Below are positions 44,001 to 56,000 of a stretch of DNA of 64,000 bases, one piece after another. Made by a program: the position numbers and the translations under genes. The stretch spans positions 1,100,501 through 1,164,500 of the forward strand of contig JAQJVL010000248.1 in NCBI GenBank assembly GCA_035578905.1, given 5' to 3'. Below the pieces are notes generated by a model. The model was not told the DNA's origin and searched no databases. It worked only from the letters and a program-made list of their open reading frames with translations. Source of the DNA: Stictocephala bisonia. Taxonomy: Eukaryota; Arthropoda; Insecta; Hemiptera; Membracidae. The first letter of the stretch is position 1, and each line of letters starts with the position of its first letter.

Positions 44001-47000
44001 AAAGGCGAGAGGGGTCTGGGGGGACCTCCCCCCAGAGACCGTGGATTTTTTAACACATTCACTGCTGACAAATATTATGTCCTTTAATATATGCTGAAAC
44101 TATAATGTCAACTTGACACAGAAGCGTGTTTTCTGCAGTGAATACGTTAAAATTATCTTACACGGAAATCACATTTTAAAGTAAATTAGCACCTACACTT
44201 AGCATAGAAGGGTAGTTTTTAAATTTAAAATACTATAAACAATATTAGATAGTTTATATTTTATTATTTTATACCTTCCCATAGATTGAATATCTTCATG
44301 TTAGTCTAACAGAATAAATCACAGCCTAATATTCAATACCTAAATGCACAGCAGTACTAATGAACTGTCACAAAAATTAAATGGAATTTGTGAAATGAGT
44401 CACCAATTAATATTATCGTGAAATTGTGAAAATTACATCAATCAATTATCGTTACTTACAAATTACTTTTGAGAGCTTAAATAAGGCTATATGTATGCTA
44501 AATTAACTAGCCACTTCAAAATTAAAGTGTTGTTATTGAATATAATATGATATCAAAATTAATATCTTTTGCCTTTGTTCAAAATTATTAGTATTCAATG
44601 ATTCTTCTATGACCCCCTTGACCTCTCCCTACAGTTGTAGGGGGGTCAGCCGACCCCCCATGATTCCCTGGTTCTGCTGCTACTGTAATTGTGTCTATGA
44701 CGCAGTGATTTAATCAAATTAAAAATTGATATCTCTGAAGCTGTTTATTAATATTGTTCTTGTGAAAGCATTATCACATATTTATCCGTTAATCTTAGGC
44801 CCAGCAGGAGGGCTTGGACTTTATAACATAGAAAGACACATAAAAAGGTTGCTTTGATAATATTTAACAATATTTTCAGTTTATAAATGTTAACCCTTGC
44901 AATACGGAATAAATTGTTCTTATTTTACTGTAAAAGTGTAATTACAGTATTTAAAAATATAAAAATGTAAGTTTCTTAACGCAGATTTTTGTTTTAGCAA
45001 GAAGATGTTTTGTTATAATGATCTTGTCATTGTCACACTTCATGTGCACAGCTGACAATTTGACAGTTTTATAAAACACCAAAGTTTCATGCATAAGTAT
45101 GTCAAAGGTCATCTCATGTTTGTTATAACAATTCAAAATAATTTGAAATATATTTATTTAAAAGTAATTTACTTGAATTTCTATTTCAGATTCTGAGTTA
45201 CTGTGATTATTTCTTCACAACTGTTTTCACAATAGAAATTTGTTTGAAAATGATTTCCTACGGTTTTGTGCTCCATGACGGAGCCTTTTGCCGGTCTGCC
45301 TTCAATCTTCTTGACCTCCTAGTAGTTCTAGTGTCCCTGGTCTCTATTCAATGGAAGTAAGTATTTTATGAAAACAACAATTTTTACTTTACTGTTTATA
45401 AAGGTTGACTAGTGATGGTTGGGTTATACAGTATAGTCTACCACTATATATAGTACACTAATACTGAGATTTAATACCACATACAAAATTGGATCCTAGC
45501 CTGAACGTATTGTGATATGAGTTTGAATTGGTTAAAGTACAACAAAGAACTGTTAGTCAACTGCTATACATAGATTTCACACATTTCTCTAGATATGGGG
45601 CAATGTTAAGACTCATTGTTTTTTTTTTTTTTTTTTTTTTTTTGTGAATTATAAAATGAGCAAAATTTTATTGTATGAGCAAAATTTGATTGTATTTGAA
45701 TACATGGTGTTTGTTTTTGATTGGTTGGACATTCAATTTTTGAGATTTTTGCTAATCCAAGTAGTGTCATTGTCAATATTATCGCCAATGTGACAAGATT
45801 TTGTATATTGGCTGCTAACAGACCAAAAGCCAAAACAACAACATTGAAAGTTATTATTGGACTTAGAACTTTCAAATGAACATTTTGATGCCTTTGGTTT
45901 GCTCCTAGTCTGTCTCTAGTGGCAACATAAAAATACTTTCTTACGACATATTTCAGTTGCGCTAGTATCTGCTACTGATTGTACACGTTATGAAGTATCT
46001 TTGTATTGCCGGCTTTGTTTAGTCTTTACTTTGTGCTCTTATATTCTGTTATAGTTTCTTGTTTGGTATTGTATATATAGTAATAAGTGAAATGAATTAT
46101 CCTGGTCGTAATTTTTCTACATAGTAATAAGTGAAATGAATTATCCTGGTCGTAATTTTTCTACATATTTTAGTTATTTTAATTGTTGTACTATTATGTT
46201 GCCTAGCAACAGTCGTAGTTGCATTGTTGTAGCTATATAAATATAAATTCAGGTTTAGGCTATATCATAATACCTATAACATTATATATTTTTGAATTCC
46301 CAAAAATATGTACAAGAACTATCTCAGATTTTCAGTTACATCAAATTAAAAATAACTCATGTACCTCAGAAATATGAAAAAACAATGTTTTTAATAAATT
46401 TTTATCATACACTAAACAATTTTTTTTGAAAAATATATGTACCTAACTTTCAGTAACTGTTATGAATTCTCCATCATTTTCTGAATAAAATGAAATATGA
46501 CACAACATATTAAAAGAAGTATTTATATACTTTACGATGTTTTTATTAATAGCCAACACTACCATCAACAATCACCTGATACCAGTTGGGTTAATGTAGA
46601 TGTAGCTCTTGGGAAAAAGGATACCATTATAAGAATTTTTATTTATTTTTTAATGAATCAAAATATTACCAAAAACTTGTTTTTTATTGCCTATAAACTG
46701 AACTTTTTGAATAATATAGCTTATTTATCCTAAGATGTAGAATATATGTTTTGTAACTAATGAAATTGCTAAAATTAGTCACTACAAAACAAAACATTAT
46801 GATAGCCTTAAACAATTTTTTTTGGGATTGTGATGTGCCTTTTTAGATTTTCTACAACAAAGTTTTCAAAATTTACTCTTATAGCTAAAGAAAAATGTAA
46901 TGGTAATATTATAAAGACCATGTGATATATGTGAATGCTCACAAACCCTGTGATATATGAGGATAAAACTCATATGAAAAAAATGTCTAGTTAAAAATGT

Positions 47001-50000
47001 AATTAAACAATATAATAAGATTTTTTACAGTGTAACTAGCCAGAATACATATCTCTGCTTAGTTAGTTGTAACAATAGACATCGAAATATCTTCAATAAA
47101 AAAATTAGAGGAGATAAATCCTGTAAAGTAAAATTTTGTTGTGACTTTAACCATAATAAGTAACACAATTCCTAACATGAAAAATTTCAGTTTCAACATG
47201 GAAACATAGATTTTTTTTAATGTTACAAGTATTGTCTTTAATCATATTGGTGCACTATTAATCACTGCATGTTATGATCTTTGGCAGTTGATGCAGAGTT
47301 GCCAAGTAAGGGTAAAAACAGACAGACAGTGTAGCGCAACGTAGCGCAGCGTAGCGTACCCGAGCGCAATGTAGTCCAATACACACAGAGAGCGCAGCGT
47401 AGCGCATTGCAGGTTGTAGACAGTCACGAAGTACATCACATCAGTATAGAGGATGGCTCTATCGAAAGCGATTCGTATTAGTCTTTGCGAAAATACCTTA
47501 AGGTGGCAGTTTTTGCTCAATAGAAGAGGTGTCTGGGTGCATGAAGTGTGTAAGGGTAAGGACAAACATGGTGAATATCACCACTTATTTCCCGTCCTTA
47601 GGAAACACGAGTCTCGTTTTATGGATTACACGAGAATGTCGACGACGAAGTTCGATTATATATTCAGTTTGGTGAAGGATGATTTGAAGAAGCAGACAAC
47701 GAATTGGAGGAGACCAATTGGTGCAGAAGAGAGACTAGTTAGATGAGGGAGACAAAAGTAGTTGGACATTTGTCATCATTACGTGAAAATTACCAATCAC
47801 GACGTTTCGATTTGGTAAAACCCAAACCTTTTTCAAGTGCTAAAAACTAAATTACATCTACACAAACATGTTATAAAACTACGTTCTTAAACTAATAAAC
47901 TTATCTACTTTAATAATTATCTACATTTTAACCTAGATCCTAGAATGGGGTACAACAAAATGAACTTCTGCTAAATATGAACCAATTATGAACCAATATC
48001 GAGACATTGACATCGCCTAATTGGTTATATTAATTTAACCCTGTTAACATTTTTATATTTAACAGAAGTTCATTTTGTTGTAGGCCTCCCCTATTCTAGG
48101 ATCTAGGTTAAAATGTAGATAATTATTAAAGTAGATATGTTTATAAGTTTAAGAAGGTAGTTTTATAACATGTTTGTGTAGATGTAATTTATTTTTAGCA
48201 CTTGAAAAAGGTTGGGTTTTTTCAAATCGAAACGTCTTGATTGGTAATTTTCACGTAATGATGGCAAATGTCCAACTACCTTTGTCTCCTTCATCTGATA
48301 CTCCATCATTAACAAATTTCAAAAACAAAGAGACTAGTTCTAACTTTGAGGTAGGCTGTGTAATATTTAAGCAGTATACATTTACTGATATTTTTTTATA
48401 ACGCAGTCCCACTAATCTGACCAAAAAATACACTCCCTAAAAATTATGAAGGTGTAATTATGAAGGTCATCTTAAAATAATAAAATTTGAAAGGTTTTAA
48501 AAATAGCCTATATTATGATATGATTTGCGTTGTTACTCATTTCACTGTTATAATTTTGTTGGGTCCACGTTGTTTAATTTTTTCATGTGAAGAATACAAA
48601 GTAAAATTAAATGTGATTTGCATCCAAGTAAAAATGCATAATTTTCACGTGTTAATTTTAAATTTGTACAAATATTTTAGATTTTAATATAAAAAATATT
48701 AAATACAGTTTAACATTATTCTTATGGGAGAATTCTCCTTCATTATTCTTAAGGTATCTGGAGCTAAGCATCAACCAATTACACACTCTCTCAAATGCTT
48801 TTCAAAATTCTTTTCCTAAAAAAAGGTTTAAGAAAAAGCCGTTAAACAGAAAATATAAACTTAGCAAAGACTTAAAGAAAATGGCAGATAAAAATATAGA
48901 TTTGGGAATTTTAGTTAGAGAAACAAATGACCATCAGCTAAAAACTCTATATTTAGAAAGAAAAAAACATTTTCGCAAACTGATAATTGAGGAAAAAAAG
49001 GCTCATGTCATGAAGGAAATACAGAGTGCAGATTGTTTACAAAAGGCAGTGTGGGGGGTGGTCAGAAGAGAGACAAGGGAGCCATCAGATATCTCTTTTC
49101 CCCTTTTAAGCAGCGAAGGAGCGCTAGTGCAGTCCCCTCTTCAGGCGGCAAACATTTTCAGCTCCCACTTTGGGAATACTGAACCATTACCACCTTCCTC
49201 CAAATCTACTTATTCTGGTCCGGTAGGTGGCACTTCTCCTGTTGGTTCATTATTCTTATTCCCAGCTACTCCGGCTGAGGTTGAAGGAGCTATTCTATCT
49301 CTTAAATCTAAGCGTTCTTCTGGTACAGATGAAATTTCCAGCTTGGTCCTAAAGAGAATTTACAAAACAGTTCTAGAACCATTGACTTATCTTATTAATG
49401 AATCCTTTACATCAGGGACATTTCCAAGCGTTTTTAAGATAACAAAAATAATACCAGTATTTAAAAAAGGTAAAAAAAGTGATGTAAACAATTATCGCCC
49501 GATTTCCATACAATGCACTTTTTCTAAAGTTTTGGAGAAGCTTATGTATGTTAGACTCTCGGACCACTTAAATAAATATAATATCATAGTGCCAGAACAA
49601 TATGGTTTCAAAGCTAAAGTGTCCACAACCAAGGCAATATTGGATTTTGTTAAGCATATAATAACTAACCTGGAAAATAATGAATCAGCTCTAGCAGTGT
49701 TTGATGACCTTAGGAATGCTTTTGGTAAGGTTGATCGTTTTATACTTAGAGAAAAACTTATAATGTATGGGGTAAGAGGTGTGGCTCTGGATTGGTTCGA
49801 CTCATACCTGTCGGATCGCTGGCAGTATGTAGATGTGTCTGGATTTATTTCAAACCTAGTGGAAAGCATTGTTGGTCTTCTCCAAGGTAGTATCCTGGCA
49901 CCCATTCTTTTTGTAATCTATATCAATGATATGCCTAGGTGCAACCCCCTTGTAATACGTGAAATCTATGTAGATGATGTTGCATGGTTGTTTGGTGGTC

Positions 50001-53000
50001 CTAAGGATGGCCTGCAAGCCATGGTCTCGCTGACCACGGAAACATTTATAGAATGGTTGGCTTTGAACAATATGTCACTAAATACAGAGAAAACTTTTGT
50101 TATGCAATTTTTGACAAAAAATAAAAAACCTCAATCAATCACACTGAGTGACTTTGGCATTCATGAGTGTTCCACAGTAAAGTATCTGGGTCTAGTTATC
50201 GACAATACACTATCCTGGAGGCCCCATATATCATTATTGTGCAATAAATTAAGTAGAATTAGTTTTACCTTAAGAACTTTATATCCACTTCTGCAGCCGG
50301 AGGCTTTGATGTTGGTCTACCATGGCTATTTTTCAGCAGTAATGACATATGGAATTGAAGCTTGGGGAGGGTCGCCTCATGCAGTGCGAGTTTTTTTAGA
50401 GCAAAAAAGAGCAGTTCGAATAGTCAATGGAACGGTCCCACGAACCTCGTGTAGAGGGGTGTTTAAATCATTAAAAATTCTCACATTAGCCTCACTATAC
50501 ATTTACAAATTAATTTCAATCACAGTCAGAGACTTGCAGAACATCAGAACTGTGGGTGAGGGTCACAGATTTCCTACTAGGCACGGTAATGAGCTACGTA
50601 CTCCCAAGCATCGACTAGCGTTAATGGAGAGCGAAGCGTCTTTTACGGGAATAGTACTCTATAACAACCTTCCACAAGAAATTAAATGTTGTAATAACAA
50701 GTTGTTATTAAAGAAATTAAAATCATTTCTATTGGACAAGGAATTTTATAGTGTAGATGAGTACATTAAGGCAGAATTGTGATTAGATTTTAACTTCGTT
50801 ATTCTGTAGTTATAAGTTAGTCTTAGTAATTGACTTCTGAGATGTACCAACCTGTACCAAATTCAGAAATAAAACATCTTGAATCTTGAACCAATTAATA
50901 TTAATTTCTCGTCGTTGTAAAAAGTTAAAAAAATGAATAAAAACATATTTTAAGACAAACACCTCGGATATCAGTAGTTCCGTGTTCATTGTACACAAAC
51001 ACTGATGGGAGTAATGTCTTCACTCGAATACACTCCAATGCGCTCTGAGAAAAACAAAATAGTTTGTTCCTCCGGTATACGCTGCGCTGAAAAACGCTAC
51101 TAGTGTGTCTTGCATCTAATCAACGCATGATTTTGTTTTAAAAAATACGCTGCGCTGCGCTACGCTACGCTGTCTGTTTGTTTTTACCCTAACTATGTTG
51201 ACTTTACTTCTTGTTGCAAAAATACTATTGCCTTAAGATAAATAACTTTTTATATCTTAAGGCAATAGTGTCGTTTGCTTTGTGTTCTTGCTTCACTTAT
51301 ATTTCCAAGTTATCAGATTTTAACTTAAAATAAATAAATGTATCCAGCAGTTATACGTTGCTTGTCATATAGTTCTTCTCTTTTATTTTATTTTGTATCC
51401 TTGTTAATTATATAAAAAACCTCTTATATCTGGACCATTGATAGCCGAATCTTACTACATTCGGATCGGTCTTAAGAAAAAAAAAAAAAAACAAAAAAAA
51501 CATCAACTGAGACAGCAGTCGGTGCTTCACATATTGAATAAAGTTTACACACAGGCCTGCAGGTCCATCTAAACTGACAAGTGAACTTAAAAAAAATTAC
51601 AGCTTATACTGCAAGTATAGATTATATAATCAGAAGAAGGTATAGAGTGGCAAGACAGTGGTGAGATGGAGCGACTGAGGGCGGCTGACTGAGCTGAATT
51701 AGAGTATTTTAATTACAGCTTATACTGCAAGTATAAATTATATAATCAGAAGAAGGGATAGAGTGGCAAGACAGTGGTGAGATGGAGCGACTGAGGGCGG
51801 CTGACTGAGCTGAATTAGAGTATTTTAATTACAGCTTATACTGCAAGTATAAATTATATAATCAGAAGAAGGGATAGAGTGGCAAGACAGTGGTGAGATG
51901 GAGCGACTGAGGGCGGCTGACTGAGCTGAATTAGAGTATTTTAATTACAGCTTATACTGCAAGTATAAATTATATAATCAGAAGAGGGGATAGAGTGGCA
52001 AGACAGTGGTGAGATGGAGCGACTGAGGGCGGCTGACTGAGCTGAATTAGAGTATTTTAATTACAGCTTATACTGCAAGTATAGATTATATAATCAGAAG
52101 AGGGGATAGAGTGGCAAGACAGTGGTGAGATGGAGCGACTGAGGGCGGCTGACTGAGCTGAATTAGAGTATTTTAATTACAGCTTATACTGCAAGTATAA
52201 ATTATATAATCAGAAGAGGGGATAGAGTGGCAAGACAGTGGTGAGATGGAGCGACTGAGGGCGGCTGACTGAGCTGAATTAGAGTATTTTAATTACAGCT
52301 TATACTGCAAGTATAGATTATATAATCAGAAGAAGGTATAGAGTGGCAAGACAGTGGTGAGATGGAGCGACTGAGGGCGGCTGACTGAGCTGAATTAGAG
52401 TATTTTAATTACAGCTTATACTGCAAGTATAGATTATATAATCAGAAGAGGGGATAGAGTGGCAAGACAGTGGTGAGATGGAGCGACTGAGGGCGGCTGA
52501 CTGAGCAGAATTAGAGTATTTTAATTACAGCTTATACTGCAAGTATAAATTATATAATCAGAAGAGGGGATAGAGTGGCAAGACAGTGGTGAGATGGAGC
52601 GACTGAGGGCGGCTGACTGAGCTGAATTAGAGTATTTTAATTCAGTGAACTTTGGAAAAAAAGGCTCTATATCAGAGTTTTAAGATATATAGGAGGCTAC
52701 ACAATGTCTTTTTTTGCCTAAAATAGCTGAAACGGGCTTGTTTTTTTATAACTGTCATTAAATTGAACAAGACGAGTTGAAAGAATGTCCACAATATATT
52801 AGGATTTTTTGTCCCCAGGTCAAGTGCTATCTCATTTGTGAAGATACTCAGGGTCTTGAAGGTTCTTAGGCCATTGAGAGCCATCAACAGAGCTAAAGGA
52901 TTGAAGGTAAGAGGAACATATCAAACTGTAGATTTCATAGTTTTAGACAACATTTTTAGACTAAGATACCATTTGAAAAATAAGACATTAATGATTTCCA

Positions 53001-56000
53001 GACTTCATAGTCCAGTTGTACATTGGAAGCAGAAGTAAAATTTTCATTAAAGGTCAAGAATGAAAGTAAAATTCCACCATTTGTCTCTCATAATTGCTGG
53101 TAATTTGATTCGTGATATACTTGAACAAGTGGTATACTTGAATGATGAGGACAACCATAAAGATATAAATGATAATTTCTTCTAAGGTGCTTGTAATACT
53201 ATATCTGATATTACATTTTCGATGCCAATGATTGGCTGCAGTGATACTTTCTGTCTTAGATAATCTCTACTACATTACTGTAGATAATTTACCTGATGTT
53301 TATTATTTTACTGTTGCAGTAGAACTCCAATTATCCAAATCTATTGGAACCAGACTCTACTCGGAGAGTCAAATATTTGGATAGTCAGATTTTTGTCTAA
53401 AAGCAGTCAATTTTATTTAATTATTGCATGCAATTAAATGCATGCATTTTGAAATGGGATATAAAATTATATTTTTAATGAGAAAGGGCATTTATTATAT
53501 AATTACAGTTTAATTACATGCTACAGTGTACTATTATGTCTATTTACGTACCATCTTGAAAACAAATGTTATTGCTTGCCAAACATCTTGGTTAAATATG
53601 CTCTATATGTTTGACTGTCTTCTCAGTTTTTGGGCAGCCAGGTCGCACATCCGTTTGACAGAGGGAAGGACAATAGCATGAATAGACAATACATTATCCC
53701 TACCGCATTATGTTTCCAGGCAGAATTTGGATTTTTCATTTTAAGACGGTGTTACGGTTTACTGTATTTATTGAGGCATATTATGTGTTATTTATTGTGA
53801 AACATATATATATGGTTTATTTTTCTAAGGATTAAAACACTACTCTTTGTTGTTGTAAGTTTTTGTTTTTTTTTTCCTTTTTTTTCAGAACAAAATTGAA
53901 AACTGCAGATTGTAAGATTTATTTTATGCCATTCTGAAAGCAATTCGGATAATCGACAATTTGGATAGTTGGAGTTCAGATAATTGGAGTTCTACTGTAC
54001 TTGCATTTCATCTATTCATTTAGGATTTCTGCAATACAGATTCTGCTAAGGTTCTCCTTAGGTTCAACCCATTTTCTCAAGCTGTAATGACTTTCCTGAA
54101 TGCACTTTCAAAGTTCTATCCATATTGCTCACTAATTGTTCTTTAACCTGCGAAAACGATAAACTAATTCACTGCTTGTAATTCTAAAACATAAATCAAA
54201 GTATTCTATTCCCCTTGTGTTTGTTTCAATCTTGAAATACGTTGAAACTACTTTTTTACTTCTGCTTCCTACAAATAAAGTTAGAAACCACCCATGTGCA
54301 TTCAGCGAGGCTTTATATATGTATATTGAGTGATACATTACATATATGTATTATTAAACTGCAATTTAATAAACCAAACTAATTCTTTATGTCCGTTGCA
54401 GCCAAGATTTCTCACTTAAATTTCAAAACTCTTCCTAAAAATAAAATAATTTTTAAATATGTATTTCAGTTAAACTGTAAATAATATTTAAAAATTATTC
54501 TAATATTGAATTTCAATTTTATTTTCAAGTTCTGTCAATAAATTGTAAAAAAAATTATTCAGGTATTGATGTGAATCGAATAAAGAAAAACTGTTAATTA
54601 AAACTGAGTGTGAATATGTTTATTAAATTATATTCTTTCAATACTCTTTTAACAAATGTTGTAGTTTTGATTTACATTCCTGCTTATTCAAAAAGTTCAA
54701 GTGATTTTATCAAGCTCAATATTTAAATACATTTCAACAATCAATATTTAAATAATAAATTGTATAGAAAATCCTTCTTATGAGTACAATGGTACACTTT
54801 AGAATTAAGATTTAAATGAGGTTCATAAATAGATGTAATGCAATACTATGAAAAATGTTCTGTCAGTACATATGTCTTTTAACTGGATAGTTAAATGTAG
54901 AGAGAGATATTATCAAGCTGAACAAATATTTTACAAAATAATTGGAAGAATGTTATACTTTATTTAAATTTATTTCAATTTGATCGAGTGTTTAAAAATT
55001 AAAAAAAGTCGTGAATTATTAGCTCATGAAAATTCCAATATCACTTGTTGACACAGCTGAGTTGGGTCCTACAACTCTACAGTTTATTGTTGTAGGGAAA
55101 TACTAAACAAGACTCCAAGGTTGAATTTGTTTTTTAAACCTTGCTAAGCCGTATGTGTCATGAAGACATGTTTAAAAAGTTGAATTTAAAAAGTTTTAAT
55201 TCACAGAACATTTTAAAGCTTATGTGCCATAAGTTGTTATGTTCATATCATTTCAACTACACAGCAACATATTTTTATAAGACAACATGATTGGTATTAT
55301 TGATGAAGCCTACTATATTGAGATCATGTTTACTGACAGAAAACTATTATGTTTTTTTTAACAGGATTATTCTTATTTTATTGTTGAATAGGTATTTACA
55401 GAAAGTCAACATTAATTTGGTACAACTATAAGACATATTATTGTTTGTTTTAAATAGCAAATTGATCAATTAATACTTTGAACAGCAAATACTTCCTTCA
55501 AAAGTAAATAGTACAAACTGCTTAGGTCATGATAAAAATAGTGCTTATTAATCTCGTAAAAATGTTGATGTTTTCATTCTTATCTCATTCTCTGGACACA
55601 TTTTTAAATGTTGTTTAGCACGTGCGGTGTGCATGTATGCCTTGCTTTTGTGTAGTACAACCTCATCGATATTGTTATAAGAAAATTTTATACATAAATA
55701 ATTTCTGATTGATCTAATCCAAAGAGTTTTAGCAAGTTTTAGCACTTGAAATTTGATTAAAAACATGTAATAAACTAAGATAAATTATTTTTATCTACAC
55801 ATAAATATTTAATCAGGTAACAATTATAATGTATAGTTGTTACTCACAATAATATTAAGTCAAGGATCTCTACTTTCACTTCATAATGTTGAAACACTGC
55901 ATCTGCTTTTGCTTTAAGGGTGATAATACAAAACAGTGAATAAAGTAACTTTGCAGCTTTTTCTTTCTATAAAGAATTCTATGTCGTAAATTGGATTCGT

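Larger units (their letters stand above)
43427..45189. other. Intron with nested hAT and TTAA elements
   Basis: The elements at 43957 and 44054 are listed separately. No gene seen in the flanks. Confidence 0.72.
47310..51189 (+). mobile_element. PIF/Harbinger element, 3880 bp including nested insertions
   Basis: The three-base duplication TAA lies at 47307-47309 and 51190-51192. Inverted ends are GGGTAAAAACAGACAGACAG (left) and GGGTAAAAACAAACAGACAG (right), each followed by GTAGCGCAGC-type short repeats. A 3-bp T-A-rich target and a HARBI1-like protein fragment inside fix the superfamily. The interior is largely replaced by a foldback element and a LINE; most of the transposase is gone. Confidence 0.87.
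45357..52818. other. 7.5-kb intron with Harbinger complex and 116-bp tandem array
   Basis: It contains an oligo-T run at 45619-45643, a short duplication at 46078, the Harbinger complex at 47310-51189, a SINE fragment and the tandem array, each listed separately. In 45650-47300, outside the duplication, I see nothing supported. Confidence 0.75.

Noticed and set aside
49492..49905. 137-codon minus-strand open frame
   Set aside because: Antisense shadow of the reverse-transcriptase gene.
51601..52645. CRISPR-like array
   Set aside because: Units are contiguous 116-bp copies with no unique spacers, in a eukaryotic intron.
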